Of a DNA stretch of 64,000 nt, positions 39,330 through 48,812 are shown piece after piece. The notes beneath the pieces were generated by a model. The model did not search any database and had not been told where the DNA came from. It saw nothing but the letters and a program-made list of their open reading frames with translations. The stretch covers positions 1-64,000 of the forward strand of contig NZ_SELS01000048.1 in NCBI RefSeq assembly GCF_004197395.1. Direction: 5' to 3'. This stretch comes from Paraburkholderia sp. UYCP14C (GTDB lineage: Bacteria; Pseudomonadota; Gammaproteobacteria; Burkholderiales; Burkholderiaceae). How positions within the stretch are numbered: position 1 is the stretch's first letter; each line of letters opens with the position of its first letter. Both the position numbers and the translations under genes were made by a program.

Positions 39330-40298
39330 TCAGTTGAACCAGCGATACTGAAGCGCCAGCGAAATCGCCTTGTAGTTGCCGCCCGCCCTGACGAGGAGTC
39401 CATTCGATACGGCCAGTTTCGCCGACCAGCCTCGGGTGACGGGTATCGCAAGCGTGACGCCATAGCGGGTGTTGTTCTGCCGGTCGTCGTTGCCAATGCC
39501 GTTGACGGTGGTCGCGCCGCCGGCATAAAACCCCGCGTCGAACGCTATCCACAAGCCCGGACGGAACGTATAACCGGCATGCAGTTGCAGCGCGCCGAGC
39601 GGTGCCTGGCTACGTTGCCTATTGCCGAGAAAGGCGTCGTTGTCCATGAATAGCCACACGCCGACGGTGGCTTCGAGAAACCAGTTGCCGACGGGCTGGG
39701 AGATGCCGACCTCGGGCTTGAATGCCCAGCGGTTGGTGCCGATGTTGACCAGGTGCGCGGGTTCGTATTGTCCCGTGGGTGCCACGACCGTCAGGCTCGC
39801 GCCGACGATCGTCCCCGGGACGCGGCGCGCGAACTCCTCCGGCGTCATGGCACGGCCGCCCAGCAGATCGACAGCAAGCCTGAGGCGCACGTCACCGAGC
39901 CCGGCGCGGTGCACCTGAGTCGGCGCATCCAGCACGTCGCCCGACACATCGCCGAAGACGAACGGTGCAGCCACTCCGAACTGCACCGCATATCCGGCGA
40001 GGTCGAAAACGTGGACGTATCCGAGCGACACGGCATTGATATTCGCGTGGATGTTGGTGACGGGCAGGGAAGGATCGGTGAGAACCTGTCCGCTCAGCCA
40101 CGAATACGCGAGGCCGATGAAGTTCGTGCCCACCGGGGCGGGCGAGTACGCGCGTGGCTCGAGTTCCTGGGCTGACACTCGCGATATGCACAGCAGAAGC
40201 ATTGCGCCGATGAATAGCGAGCAGCACGTTCGCACGTGCGTCGAACGCGGCACCAGGCAACAGAGTCGCGCACGGAACTGCGCGGAGGATGGATGCAC
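39330..40298 (-). CDS. Outer-membrane channel protein, phenol-degradation MetA-like
   Basis: 322 aa with an N-terminal signal peptide (cleavage after VSA, near residue 43) and a beta-rich mature part with repeated aromatic-ended strands, resembling the MetA-pathway/transporter outer-membrane family. It starts 2 bases after the DUF2254 stop, so it is translated as a pair with it. GTG 40298 is the assigned start; the long leader suggests a real start slightly further in. Substrate unknown. Confidence 0.72.
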   Translation of the reverse strand: MHPSSAQFRARLCCLVPRSTHVRTCCSLFIGAMLLLCISRVSAQELEPRAYSPAPVGTNFIGLAYSWLSGQVLTDPSLPVTNIHANINAVSLGYVHVFDLAGYAVQFGVAAPFVFGDVSGDVLDAPTQVHRAGLGDVRLRLAVDLLGGRAMTPEEFARRVPGTIVGASLTVVAPTGQYEPAHLVNIGTNRWAFKPEVGISQPVGNWFLEATVGVWLFMDNDAFLGNRQRSQAPLGALQLHAGYTFRPGLWIAFDAGFYAGGATTVNGIGNDDRQNNTRYGVTLAIPVTRGWSAKLAVSNGLLVRAGGNYKAISLALQYRWFN

Positions 40299-40300
40299 GG

Positions 40301-41680
40301 TTAACTGGTATTGGACGTTGACTGTTCCGCTTTGGTGGCCGTACTGCTCCTATACCACGCGCCGCCGAGCCCCTGCGTGTCCGGGACGCGTGCAAGTTCT
40401 CTGTCACTTTCGTAAGTGTGACCGTCGACGATCTGGGTATCCAGCAAACCGAGTTCACACCGCAGTGCATCATGGCGAGAGACAGGCAAAGTCAGGATCA
40501 GATTCTCGATCATTGCCCGCAAGCGCCTTTCGATCTGCAGGCTGCCCGCACCACAATGACGTATTTCCCTGAAGCTAATATGCACGTAGTCTTCCCAGTC
40601 GGGTGTGCGGAACAGCACACGCGTGTTGCCCGCGGGGTCCTTCACTTCGCGATTCGCCAGCGACTGCTTGCCAACCATACGAAGCAGCCTGTGCAATTGG
40701 TCCAATGCGAGCACCGCGGTCGTCGGATCATTGATGGCCGGAGAAAGCGCTTTCAGCGCGATATCGACCTCGATGCGAAAAGCGAACATCGGGTCCTGTT
40801 CCATCGTTCGTTCGGTGCCGAGCGCGATCAGATTCTGAAGTCGCCGGGCGTCGACCGCCTGATGATTCCCATGCAGGTAGAAGAGGGGCTCATCGGTGGC
40901 GAGGAAATCGCCTATCTGTACGGCAAACTCGATCACGCAGCCGGCAACCGTTGCCTCCCGCAGAAGCGCTTTCAGGTTGGCAGCCAGCACGACACCCGAT
41001 TTTCCGTCGTAGTACACGACGGCAGCGGCGCTGAACATGAACGGCGGCGACATGTGCACCGTGTCCGGACTGCTTGCGGACCGACTGGGGATTCGCTCGT
41101 CTGGCTCGGGGTGCGGGTAGATGCTTTCGATGACGGCGAAGCCATGTTCCGCGATGCGCCCGACGAGGGCGACGGGGCGCAGCAAACGTGCGGAATAGTC
41201 AATCAGCACGATGAAGGCGATCAGTGATCCGAGCCCGACGATGTTCGCAATCAATACCTGCAATTGCGGCACGAGGTGCGTTTGCCCGATTTCGGTCATC
41301 GTCCGATGTGTCCAGAGCAGCGAAAAGACCAATAGCCCGACGATCCAGCGGATCACGTTGTCGCGGAGCAGGGTGGTCGCGATGATACGAGGGGTGTACT
41401 GTCCGCCCGCGATCTGAATGGCAACGAGCAATGAGCCGAAGGTAAATACCAGACACGACAGATTGAGGGTAAACACGCGGTCGAGAATGGCATGCGCCTC
41501 TTCCATGCTGACATCGAGGAAGCCATGCCGCAGATCATATCCGCCACGCAGGGCAAGCCAGCGGACAATGAATTCCGACGCCCGATTCAACGCGAGCGCC
41601 GCCAGCAGAGAAATGATAGGCACAACCCAAAGCGCCGATCTGACATAGCTGCTCAGACTGTATCGCCGATTCCATGCCAT
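40301..41680 (-). CDS. DUF2254 family inner-membrane protein
   Basis: 459 aa. Four N-terminal membrane segments (residues about 15-170, for example VVPIISLLAALAL and IANIVGLGSLIAFIVLI) precede a large cytoplasmic domain with DPTTAVLALDQLHRLL. This is the DUF2254 layout; function unknown. GGAGG 7 bases before ATG 41680. Coupled with the outer-membrane protein, it could form an envelope-spanning pair, which is inference. Confidence 0.9.
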   Translation of the reverse strand: MAWNRRYSLSSYVRSALWVVPIISLLAALALNRASEFIVRWLALRGGYDLRHGFLDVSMEEAHAILDRVFTLNLSCLVFTFGSLLVAIQIAGGQYTPRIIATTLLRDNVIRWIVGLLVFSLLWTHRTMTEIGQTHLVPQLQVLIANIVGLGSLIAFIVLIDYSARLLRPVALVGRIAEHGFAVIESIYPHPEPDERIPSRSASSPDTVHMSPPFMFSAAAVVYYDGKSGVVLAANLKALLREATVAGCVIEFAVQIGDFLATDEPLFYLHGNHQAVDARRLQNLIALGTERTMEQDPMFAFRIEVDIALKALSPAINDPTTAVLALDQLHRLLRMVGKQSLANREVKDPAGNTRVLFRTPDWEDYVHISFREIRHCGAGSLQIERRLRAMIENLILTLPVSRHDALRCELGLLDTQIVDGHTYESDRELARVPDTQGLGGAWYRSSTATKAEQSTSNTS

Positions 41681-41789
41681 GGTGGTTCCTCCGGTCGTTG
41701 GCTGGCACGATCGATCTTTCCGCCGCAACTTGCCGTTTCCACTACGCACGGACAGACAATCGCACAGGCATCGTGCTCGGCACCATCGT

Positions 41790-42080
41790 AAATGCAGAAA
41801 CCTCTCGCATGCGTTCGCGAGCGCGCTCCATCATGTCCCGCACGTACCGGTGAACCTCGATCAACGCGCGCTCGACCCTGCGGTCGCGAGGCACCCGAAC
41901 ATATCGCCAGTACGGGAACGGTGCATTGACTCGGTTCATCAACATGGGGAAGATCAGCGCCAGGTGTTCCTGAATGACGCCGCGGTCCCTTTCCAGGGTT
42001 CTCGGATCCTCGCCGAAGGCCAGCGCACTGGTGACGTCCACCGTGTAGCGTTTGAGCTCCTCAGACGCGCGGCGGCGCAC
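41790..42080 (-). pseudogene. Internal fragment of a cytochrome P450
   Basis: Leftward frame reads RASEELKRYTVDVTSALAFG, HLALIFPMLMNRVNAPFPYW, VERALIEVHRYVRDMMERAR, matching the region before the I-helix of P450s. Neither the oxygen-binding threonine helix nor the haem-cysteine loop is present. Confidence 0.6.
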
Positions 42081-42178
42081 CCAGCGAGGCCGCCACCAAT
42101 GACGATGACGTCGAAACTGTCGTTACTGCGCGCGTGCTGCTTTGGCGCTTCACCGTCGCACTGCATCGTGCTGTTCAC
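42075..42178 (-). pseudogene. N-terminal fragment of an FAD-dependent oxidoreductase
   Basis: From GTG 42178 the frame gives SFDVIVIGGGLAGCAAA, a textbook FAD-binding beta-alpha-beta start, then changes frame into the P450 fragment. About 35 codons remain. The joint between two unrelated enzymes points to a deletion. Confidence 0.6.
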
Positions 42179-42314
42179 GATAGGACCTCGCGACCGCGGA
42201 AAACAGGTTCACTCAGTATAGGCGGAGCTTGTGGTACGAACTATCGACGTTTGGGCGACGCATCTCGCGAGAGCGGGGGATCGACGCAGCCCGATTCCCG
42301 ACCGATAGCCGCAC

Positions 42315-43346
42315 TCAGGACACCACATCGGCCAATGGCCGCCTCGGCGCATGATCGACGTGCGGGCCGCGGCCGACGCGAAGCAGAAGCTGCGGATACG
42401 CATCCGTGCGCAGCAGCGTCTGGAGCCGCTCGCGCAGCGGGTCCACTTCGATTGGCTGGTTCAGGTAGGAAGCGGTCAATCCCGCCGATGCCGCGACCAG
42501 CAGCATCCGTTCGAGCGCTTGTCCCGCGGCCAGCCACGCCTCGCGGTCGTCGCGCATCGTGGCGATGCCGACCATCAGCGGCGAGCCCTGTACGAGGCGA
42601 CCGTTGGTGGCGGGCTGTCCCGCGCCCACATCGAAGACCCGCACGGCTAGGCTGACAAGCGGCGCCGCGAAATCGAGCAGCGTGCCGACAGCGGTACCGT
42701 AAGCGGGCATGCCATCGTCGCGTCGCCGCGGATGGATCCAGCTGGCGAGCTCGCGCCTGAAACGCGGGTCCATGAACTGCGCGTGATCCGCCTCGGCGAT
42801 CAGTTTCGCGAGCGCCTCGCGCCCGGTCTGTTGCTCCACGCAGAAGGCAATTGCGCCCTCTTCGTCGCAGGCGTCGCCGAGCTTGCGTTGCAGTTCCGGC
42901 GTAACAGCTTCATCGACGAATGGTGCACGCGTCGTTACGCGCGCGGTCAGCGCGTCGAATAGATCGTGCAGGGGCGGATTGCGTGGCCCGTCGCGCGACA
43001 CGCGCACGAGCGCCACGATGTCGGGATCGGCCTCCGATGGAAACAGCGTGATCGCATAAGCGAGTCCGAGACGGCACAGCGCCACGCGAAGATTGAACAA
43101 CGCCGCGCCGCAGCTCATCAGAAGTTCGCGATCGAACGGATCGACCACGGGAAGCGCGCGCATGCGGTCGGCGCAGATCTGCACGGTCTCGCCGTCGACG
43201 ATGAAGCGCCACGGTTGCGTATTGTGATTCGACGGCGCGAGTACCGCATAGTGCAGCGCAAAGCGCAACTGCTGTTCTATTGGCGTGGAAGCGGCGAAGT
43301 GCGGTTCGCCGATTTCCCACGCGTCATGCCGCACGACATCGTTCAT
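42315..43346 (-). CDS. Acg-family nitroreductase-like FMN protein
   Basis: 343 aa with two nitroreductase-fold halves as in the mycobacterial Acg family. HYAVLAPSNHNTQPWRF near residue 35 is the FMN-contact motif, and the C-terminal half has GIATMRDDREAWLAAGQALERMLL. Acg proteins may sequester FMN rather than reduce substrates; they are known dormancy-associated proteins in Mycobacterium, which suits this island. A near-consensus FNR-type box lies 78 bp upstream. Confidence 0.88.
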   Translation of the reverse strand: MNDVVRHDAWEIGEPHFAASTPIEQQLRFALHYAVLAPSNHNTQPWRFIVDGETVQICADRMRALPVVDPFDRELLMSCGAALFNLRVALCRLGLAYAITLFPSEADPDIVALVRVSRDGPRNPPLHDLFDALTARVTTRAPFVDEAVTPELQRKLGDACDEEGAIAFCVEQQTGREALAKLIAEADHAQFMDPRFRRELASWIHPRRRDDGMPAYGTAVGTLLDFAAPLVSLAVRVFDVGAGQPATNGRLVQGSPLMVGIATMRDDREAWLAAGQALERMLLVAASAGLTASYLNQPIEVDPLRERLQTLLRTDAYPQLLLRVGRGPHVDHAPRRPLADVVS

Positions 43347-43861
43347 TTCGAACTCTCCTGTCGGATCGTGGCCGCAAGCACGCGGTTCGTGTCGTTATCG
43401 TGTCACCGGGCGCCGTGGCGGGTTTGAGGCAGGTCAATGTTTCGGATGCTCCCGTGCGTGCAGACCTCGGCGAGCCCTGGCGCGTCTTCGATGCGGAGCA
43501 GGCGCGGAGAGGGAAGGGCTACAGGTCGTTTTCGTCGTCGCCTTTGAGGCCTTAGCGGTTTGTGAATTGTTGGCGAGGCGCTCGATTGCGGTCGCGAGGT
43601 AGAGGTCGTTGAGCAGGGCTAGCCGCGGAACTGCGGAACCGATGCGATGCGGCGAAGCGCTTCAGCGCACGAGTGGGCTCGCGGGTTGATGCGCGCGGCT
43701 GCACTGCAATCCGCGAGCATTCGGCACGCGAGCCGAAAGCGAAAGGCGTGGAGTCCTCGCGATAGCGACTCAGGCGTCGCGTGAGTGTGTATCGCGCCCC
43801 ACGCCGCGTCCCACGCCCGCGTCCGCACCGTGCCGCACCGATCGTTCGGCGCGGCAACCCG
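43347..43861. other. Intergenic stretch with one regulatory site
   Basis: About 515 bases between the nitroreductase start and the USP operon end. Apart from the FNR-type box at 43424 I see no supported gene, RNA or clear hairpin. Confidence 0.5.
43424..43437. promoter_or_regulatory. Near-consensus FNR-type box, TTGAGGCAGGTCAA
   Basis: One arm base departs from the Y/R rule (G at position 5). Centre is 84 bp before the nitroreductase start, a placement like the exact boxes. Confidence 0.6.
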
Positions 43862-44689
43862 TCAATGCGCCATCAGCACGGGCACCGTCATCGATTCGAG
43901 CATCGTCCGCGTGACGCCGCCCCACACACGCTCACGTGCCCGAGAATGGCCATACGCGCCCATCACGAGCAGATCGGCGTGCAGATCCGATACCCTGTTC
44001 AGCAACGTCGCACCGGTGCCGGCGGTGCCGAGGCGCGGCGTCGTCGAGAACGACGCGCGCACGCCATGCGCTTCGAGCCACGCCGCGACGTCGATCGCAC
44101 CGGGTCCGGCTTCATGGTCGTGCTTGGGCTTGACGACATCGACGCCGACGAAGCGCGCCCGCTGGAGCAACGGCATCGCGTCGGCGATCGCTCGCGAGGC
44201 TTCGCGGCTGCCGTCCCACGCGATCAACACGTTCTCACCGAGCGTCGGCACGGTGCCCGCGCGCGGGATCACGAGTGCGGGACGCCCCGCACCGAGCACC
44301 ACCTCGCCGACGAAATTCCGCTCCACGTAGCTGGCGGGATCTTGCGGGTCGGGCTGCCCGAGCACCAGCAGGTCGGTGTGCCGTGCGTGAAGCGTGGTCA
44401 CATCGACCGGCGAGCCCTCGGGTGCGCGCCATTCCGCTGCCCGGCCGGCGCGCTCGGCCGCGGCGAGAAATGCCCGCTGCGCCATCTTGCGGCGATCGGC
44501 GGTCAGCGCGGTGAGTTGGGCAACGAAACGGTCGTCGGTGCCGAACAGAGGTCTCGAGATGCCTTCGGACACGGCATACAGACCGATCAGATGTGCATCC
44601 CAACGCTGCGCAAGCTCGAGCGCGAGCTCGACGCGTGCGTCGCAGCGGCGGCTGTCGTCGATGTGAACGAGCAGGGTCTTGTAGCTCAT
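43862..44689 (-). CDS. Universal stress protein, tandem two-domain
   Basis: 275 aa with two Usp domains. The N-terminal one begins [20 protein letters not shown] and lacks a good G-x2-G-x9-G-S motif (it has [10 protein letters not shown]). The C-terminal one (from [16 protein letters not shown]) keeps [16 protein letters not shown], close to the nucleotide motif but with G in place of S. AAGGAG 5 bases before ATG 44689, which overlaps the stop of the preceding USP gene as ATGA. Confidence 0.94.
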   Translation of the reverse strand: MSYKTLLVHIDDSRRCDARVELALELAQRWDAHLIGLYAVSEGISRPLFGTDDRFVAQLTALTADRRKMAQRAFLAAAERAGRAAEWRAPEGSPVDVTTLHARHTDLLVLGQPDPQDPASYVERNFVGEVVLGAGRPALVIPRAGTVPTLGENVLIAWDGSREASRAIADAMPLLQRARFVGVDVVKPKHDHEAGPGAIDVAAWLEAHGVRASFSTTPRLGTAGTGATLLNRVSDLHADLLVMGAYGHSRARERVWGGVTRTMLESMTVPVLMAH

Positions 44690-45189
44690 GTCAGCTCCTT
44701 TTCGGCGGAGGCCGGGATGGAATGGTCGACAGTCTCGACGCCGGCGTGTGCCGGGATCATCAGGACCGGGCAGCGGGCGCCGCGCAGCACGCGCTCGGCG
44801 ACGCTGCCGAGCATCAGCCGTTGAACCCCGCGGCGGCCGTGCGTGCCCATCACGATGAGGTCGGTGCGCCATTCGAGCGCCGCCGCGACGATGCGCTTCG
44901 CGACGTCTTCACCAGGAATCGAGGCTGCCACCGTGCGTGGCGTGCCCTTGACGCCGCGTGCCGCCAGCCGGCTTTGCGCATCGGCCACGATCCGCTTGCC
45001 CTCTTCGATGAAGGCGTTCTGGATCGCGCACGGATCGAAGCCGGGCGCATCGTACGCGATGATCGGCACGTCGATCACATGGAGCGGCGTCAGCTCGGCG
45101 CCGGATTCGGCGGCGAGGGTCAACGCGGCATCGAAGGCACGTGAGGCGGTATTGCTGCCGTCGAGGGCGACGAGTATGCGGTGAAACAT
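44686..45189 (-). CDS. Universal stress protein, single domain
   Basis: 167 aa UspA-family protein with [19 protein letters not shown] and the intact ATP motif [16 protein letters not shown]. Middle gene of a three-USP operon (46063 to 43862); AAGGAG before ATG 45189. Its stop overlaps the start of the next USP gene. Confidence 0.95.
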   Translation of the reverse strand: MFHRILVALDGSNTASRAFDAALTLAAESGAELTPLHVIDVPIIAYDAPGFDPCAIQNAFIEEGKRIVADAQSRLAARGVKGTPRTVAASIPGEDVAKRIVAAALEWRTDLIVMGTHGRRGVQRLMLGSVAERVLRGARCPVLMIPAHAGVETVDHSIPASAEKELT

Positions 45190-45223
45190 GAGGTCTCCTT
45201 GAGCGCGAACTTCAATGCGATCT

Positions 45224-46063
45224 TCAGTGCGACAACAGCACCGGCACGGTCATCGATTTGAGCATCGTGCGCGTCGCGCCGCCCAGTACTACTTCATGCA
45301 TGCGAGAGTGCGCGTAGGCACCCATCACGATCAGGTCGCAACCGAGATCCGACGCCTGCGACAGCAGAGCATCGCCGACCGGCGTGTCGTTTTCGACGCT
45401 CAGCTCGCGCACGTCGATCTTCACGCCGTGACGCGCGACGGTCAGCGCGATGTCCGCACCGGGGATCCGGTCGCGCGGCGGTTGATCGTCGGGCGAATGG
45501 ACCGTCAGCAGCGACACTTTTGCCGCATGCGTGAGGAGCGGCAACGCGTCGTGGATCGCGCGGGTGGCTTCACGGCTGCCGTCCCACGCGATCAGCACGT
45601 GCCGCCCCGACGGCGTGAAGGTGCCTACCGACGGCACCAGCAACACCGGCCGCCCAGCCGACAGCACGACGTGTTCGACGAACTGTTCGGCGACGAACGC
45701 CTCGGGATCGGTCGGGTCCGTCTGCCCGAGCACGATCAGATCGGCCAGGCGCGCATAGGGCGGCACCACGTCGTTCGCGTAGCCGTCCGCGACGATCCAC
45801 TGACCTTCGACCTTCGCACGCGCGAGTTCCGCATGGAATAGCCGCTCGAGCTCGCGGGCCCGTTCGTGGCGCTGGCGCTCGTGCTCCGCGTAGTACTCGG
45901 CGGTGCCGGCCATCACGAAGAACGCGTGGGGCGGCGGCACGTACGTTGAAAACAGGCCAGTCAGCCTCGCATGAAACCGGTGCGCGAGCTGCAATGCGAT
46001 CGTGAGGCGCGACTGCGCGCGGGCGCTCGTATCGAGGTGAACGAGAATGCTTTTGTAGGTCAT
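45224..46063 (-). CDS. Universal stress protein, tandem two-domain
   Basis: 279 aa, two Usp domains. N-terminal [21 protein letters not shown]-terminal [19 protein letters not shown] and [19 protein letters not shown], where the motif's second glycine is replaced by A. It may bind nucleotide weakly. ATG 46063 has GGAG 8 bases upstream; the open frame continues beyond but the upstream part is not USP-like. First gene of the USP operon, 62 bp below an FNR-type box. Confidence 0.93.
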   Translation of the reverse strand: MTYKSILVHLDTSARAQSRLTIALQLAHRFHARLTGLFSTYVPPPHAFFVMAGTAEYYAEHERQRHERARELERLFHAELARAKVEGQWIVADGYANDVVPPYARLADLIVLGQTDPTDPEAFVAEQFVEHVVLSAGRPVLLVPSVGTFTPSGRHVLIAWDGSREATRAIHDALPLLTHAAKVSLLTVHSPDDQPPRDRIPGADIALTVARHGVKIDVRELSVENDTPVGDALLSQASDLGCDLIVMGAYAHSRMHEVVLGGATRTMLKSMTVPVLLSH

Positions 46064-46124
46064 CGCCGAAGCTCCGCGACAGAACGTGGACACATCGAGT
46101 CTATGGGCCAGCCCGGCGCGACTG

Positions 46125-46138
46125 TTGACGCAGATCAA
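46125..46138. promoter_or_regulatory. FNR-type box, TTGACGCAGATCAA
   Basis: Centre 68 bp before the leftward USP operon start; a -41.5 placement gives a 27-base leader. Confidence 0.85.
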
Positions 46139-46160
46139 GCGCGTCGATGCCGCACGCCGG

Positions 46161-46174
46161 TTGATGTAGGTCAA
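46161..46174. promoter_or_regulatory. FNR-type box, TTGATGTAGGTCAA
   Basis: Second box 36 bp from its neighbour, in the divergent region to the rightward flavodoxin gene (start 46397). Confidence 0.75.
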
Positions 46175-46396
46175 GCGCTGCCGGTCGCGCACAAATACAG
46201 TGAGAGCAGTGACAGCAACGGACCTCTCACCGTAGCGCTTACGTGCCGTCTGTGGCGGGCAACGATCACGGTCGGTGAATCCTCCGATTCGCGCGGACTG
46301 CCTGCACAGCCGGGTCTGGCGGGTACGTTTCGCGCACACGGCGCGAAACGCCCAATTGACGGACGAGGCGGCCAATTTCTGCGCCGGAGAAGGAAC

Positions 46397-46924
46397 ATGA
46401 CCGAGGGTTGCAGGATTCTCATCGTTTACTACTCGCGCGCCGGCACGACGCAACGCGTGGCGGAGCTGCTCGCGGCCGAGCTCGACGCCGACCTCGAACC
46501 GATCCGCGAGCGCGCCGGGGCCAAACCCCGTGACGGCGCACGTGGCTTCGCCAAATCGGTGATCGATGCGCTGTGCCGTCGTCGTACCGAGGTCATGCCG
46601 CCGCTGCTCGACGCCGCCGCGTACGAGCTGGTGGTCGTCGGCGGCCCCGTCTGGGCAGGCGGCGCATGCGCGCCGGTCCGGGCCTGGCTGGAAGCGTACG
46701 GCGCACGAATCCACCATCTCGCGCTGTTCTGTTGCGAGGGCGTGGGCGGCAGCGAAGCGGCGCTGGAGCAGATGTCGAAGGCGGCGGGCAAGACGCCGCT
46801 TGCGACCTGCGCGATCAACGGCCGTGATCTGTACGGACGCAGGGACGGCGACAAACGCGACGAGTTCGCCCAGAAGATCCGGCAAAGATTGGCGGCGCGC
46901 CGGGAGACGGAGTGGCTGGTGTAG
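46397..46924 (+). CDS. Flavodoxin-family protein
   Basis: 175 aa FMN protein. LIVYYSRAGTTQRVAELLA carries the phosphate loop; YELVVVGGPVWAGGACAPV is the second flavin loop. It is a paralogue of the 9898 protein with the same length and layout. GAGAAGGA precedes ATG 46397. Divergent from the USP operon across two FNR-type boxes. Confidence 0.9.
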   Translation: MTEGCRILIVYYSRAGTTQRVAELLAAELDADLEPIRERAGAKPRDGARGFAKSVIDALCRRRTEVMPPLLDAAAYELVVVGGPVWAGGACAPVRAWLEAYGARIHHLALFCCEGVGGSEAALEQMSKAAGKTPLATCAINGRDLYGRRDGDKRDEFAQKIRQRLAARRETEWLV

Positions 46925-46960
46925 CGCAAGCGGTCGCACGCGCGGTCGAAAACGAAGCGG

Positions 46961-47572
46961 CTACACCCGCAGCGAACCGCGCAACGCGCCGAAATCGGTG
47001 CGTGGATGACGATGCACCGGCGTTGCGTCCGGTACGGTGAAAGCCGGCTTGTCCTGCTCCGGATGAATGAGGTCCGCGAGGTCGAAGGGGAAACGGTGAC
47101 GCGCCGCGTTGTAGCGGCGTGCCGCTTCGTCGTAGCGTTCGCGTGCGAAGGCGATCCGTCCCGCGGACGACGCGAGCCGCATGCGCAACGCGCGAAACGC
47201 CGGACTCCCATCCAGCCGGCGGACACCCTCGCACGCGATCAGCAGCTGCGAAATCGCATCGGTCAGATCGCGTTGCGCGACGTCGAAGCGTTCGAACGAA
47301 GCGGGCGAGTCGAGCAGAGCAGGCGATGCATGCAGATCCGCGACCGCCATGCGTGAACTGTCTATCTGCGTGAGTGCCGGCGCATCCGGTGGCAGATGCT
47401 TGCGCGCGAGCGTGACCGCCTGCTGTGTCAGTTCGAGGCGTTCGTTGTAGAGATCCAGCACGTCGGCGAACGCCACGATGACCTGGTGGTCGGCACGCGG
47501 CGCCGGGTCCGTCCCGCATCCGGCCATGCAAAACAGCGCAAACAGAATCGAAACGATCAGGGCCGGTTTCAA
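46961..47572 (-). CDS. LemA-like lipoprotein
   Basis: 203 aa. TTG 47572 is preferred (GAGGA 6 bases upstream) because it gives a compact lipoprotein signal, KPALIVSILFALFCMAGC, with lipobox MAGC; an ATG at 47623 is in frame further out. The helical mature part ends in ARERYDEAARRYNAARHRFP, the conserved tail pattern of LemA proteins. Membrane-anchored, function unknown. An FNR-type box lies 79 bp upstream. Confidence 0.7.
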   Translation of the reverse strand: MKPALIVSILFALFCMAGCGTDPAPRADHQVIVAFADVLDLYNERLELTQQAVTLARKHLPPDAPALTQIDSSRMAVADLHASPALLDSPASFERFDVAQRDLTDAISQLLIACEGVRRLDGSPAFRALRMRLASSAGRIAFARERYDEAARRYNAARHRFPFDLADLIHPEQDKPAFTVPDATPVHRHPRTDFGALRGSLRV

Positions 47573-47650
47573 GGTCGTCCTCGCCGTGTGGTGTCGATGT
47601 GGCCGGGGCGGTGTGCCTCGCAAGCGTAGACCGGTGGCACAGGCGCGGCT

Positions 47651-47664
47651 TGATCGTCGTCAAT
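47651..47664. promoter_or_regulatory. FNR-type box, TTGATCGTCGTCAA
   Basis: Placed for the leftward LemA-like gene: centre 85 bp before TTG 47572. Confidence 0.75.
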
Positions 47665-47731
47665 GGAACGTGAATCGGCGGCGCCGTGCGGATTGCTCCG
47701 GGAGGCCGTGGCTACGCGTTGACCGCAACGT

Positions 47732-47745
47732 TTGATCAGGATCAG
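47732..47745. promoter_or_regulatory. Near-consensus FNR-type box, TTGATCAGGATCAG
   Basis: Only the last base differs from the palindrome. Centre 110 bp before the rightward ATP-synthase gamma-like gene. Confidence 0.65.
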
Positions 47746-47848
47746 CTTGCCTGCTGGGCGCGCCGCTATCGTGAGGGAGTCGCAGAGCCGCTCGTCGAGC
47801 GCGCAATGCACGAGCGTCCAGACGCGGCGCAAGCAGCAGGGGGTCCCG

Positions 47849-48733
47849 ATGAGCAGCAAGCTCAGTGAGATCGAAAGCCGCACCGCTTCGGCGAGGCAAC
47901 TCGAAACGGTGATCGGCGCGATGCGCGGCATCGCCGCCGCGCGCGAGCGCGAGGCGCAGGCGCGGCTCGCGGGCATCCGCTCGGTGGCGGCGACCGTCGG
48001 CGAGGCGATCGGGATGGTGCTGGCGGCTGCATCGTCGCCGGCACAGGCTGCGCAAGACGCGCCACCGGAAAGCGCCGCGCGCATTCTGATCGTGCTGTGC
48101 ACCGAGCAGGGATTCGTCGGCGGCTTCAACGAGCATCTGCTGGCCCGGGTCGAACGACTGAAGGCGGACGAGCCGGGCGAGATTTTCATCGTCGGCACGC
48201 GAGGCATGATGCTCGCGCAGGAACGGGCGTTGCACTACGGCTGGTCCGTCGGAATGGCCACGCACGCGGAGGACGTGATGCGCGTGGCCGGTCAGATCGC
48301 GGATGCGGTATTCGCGCGCTTTCGCGATCACGCTTCGTCGCAGGTGTGGCTCGTGCACGCGACGCCCGGCCCCGGACTCGACGAGCGCATCGTGACGCGG
48401 CGGCTCGTGCCGTTCGATTTCACGCGCTTCAGGGTGGCGTCGCGCGGTCAGCCGCCACTTCTGAACCTGCCGCTCGACGGCTTGTTGAGAGGCCTCACCG
48501 AGCGCTACGTGTACCTCGAACTGTGCGAAGGCCTGATGCAGTCGTTCGCGGCGGAAAGCGCGGCGCGCGTCGCCACGATGCTGGCCGCGAGCCGCCATGT
48601 GAAGGACCGGCTGCAGGAACTCACGCGCGACTATCGGATCGTTCGGCAGGACGAGATCACCGCCGAAATCGCTGAGCTGGCCGCGACGGGCGCTTGCGCG
48701 CCGATAGCCGGGCAGGGGCGGGGGCAGTCATGA
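47849..48733 (+). CDS. Orphan F-type ATP synthase gamma subunit homologue
   Basis: 294 aa. The long N-terminal helix (IESRTASARQLETVIGAMRG, then AAAREREAQARL) and the C-terminal helix (ESAARVATMLAASRHVKDRL) would form the rotor coiled coil. The Rossmann-like middle has ILIVLCTEQGFVGGFNEHLL. It is closest in style to the gamma subunit of the second, N-ATPase-type operon found in some Burkholderia (judgement by eye). No other ATP synthase gene is in the window. AGGGGG before ATG 47849. The FNR-like box upstream and the coupled lipoprotein downstream suggest it is expressed. Confidence 0.85.
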   Translation: MSSKLSEIESRTASARQLETVIGAMRGIAAAREREAQARLAGIRSVAATVGEAIGMVLAAASSPAQAAQDAPPESAARILIVLCTEQGFVGGFNEHLLARVERLKADEPGEIFIVGTRGMMLAQERALHYGWSVGMATHAEDVMRVAGQIADAVFARFRDHASSQVWLVHATPGPGLDERIVTRRLVPFDFTRFRVASRGQPPLLNLPLDGLLRGLTERYVYLELCEGLMQSFAAESAARVATMLAASRHVKDRLQELTRDYRIVRQDEITAEIAELAATGACAPIAGQGRGQS

Positions 48734-48812
48734 AGCGCGCCGACAGCCGCGCAGGGGCGGAGGGAGTCATGAAGCGCGTCGACAGCTGCGCAGGCACGAG
48801 GAACGTCATGAA
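48696..48812. repeat. Three tandem 39-bp repeats carrying start codons
   Basis: Units at 48696-48734, 48735-48773 and 48774-48812, each ending GTCATGAA. They span the 3' end of the gamma-like gene and the 5' end of the lipoprotein gene. Each unit supplies an in-frame ATG (48730, 48769, 48808) with purine-rich sequence before it. Unit length is 13 codons, so copy changes keep the frame. Confidence 0.88.
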
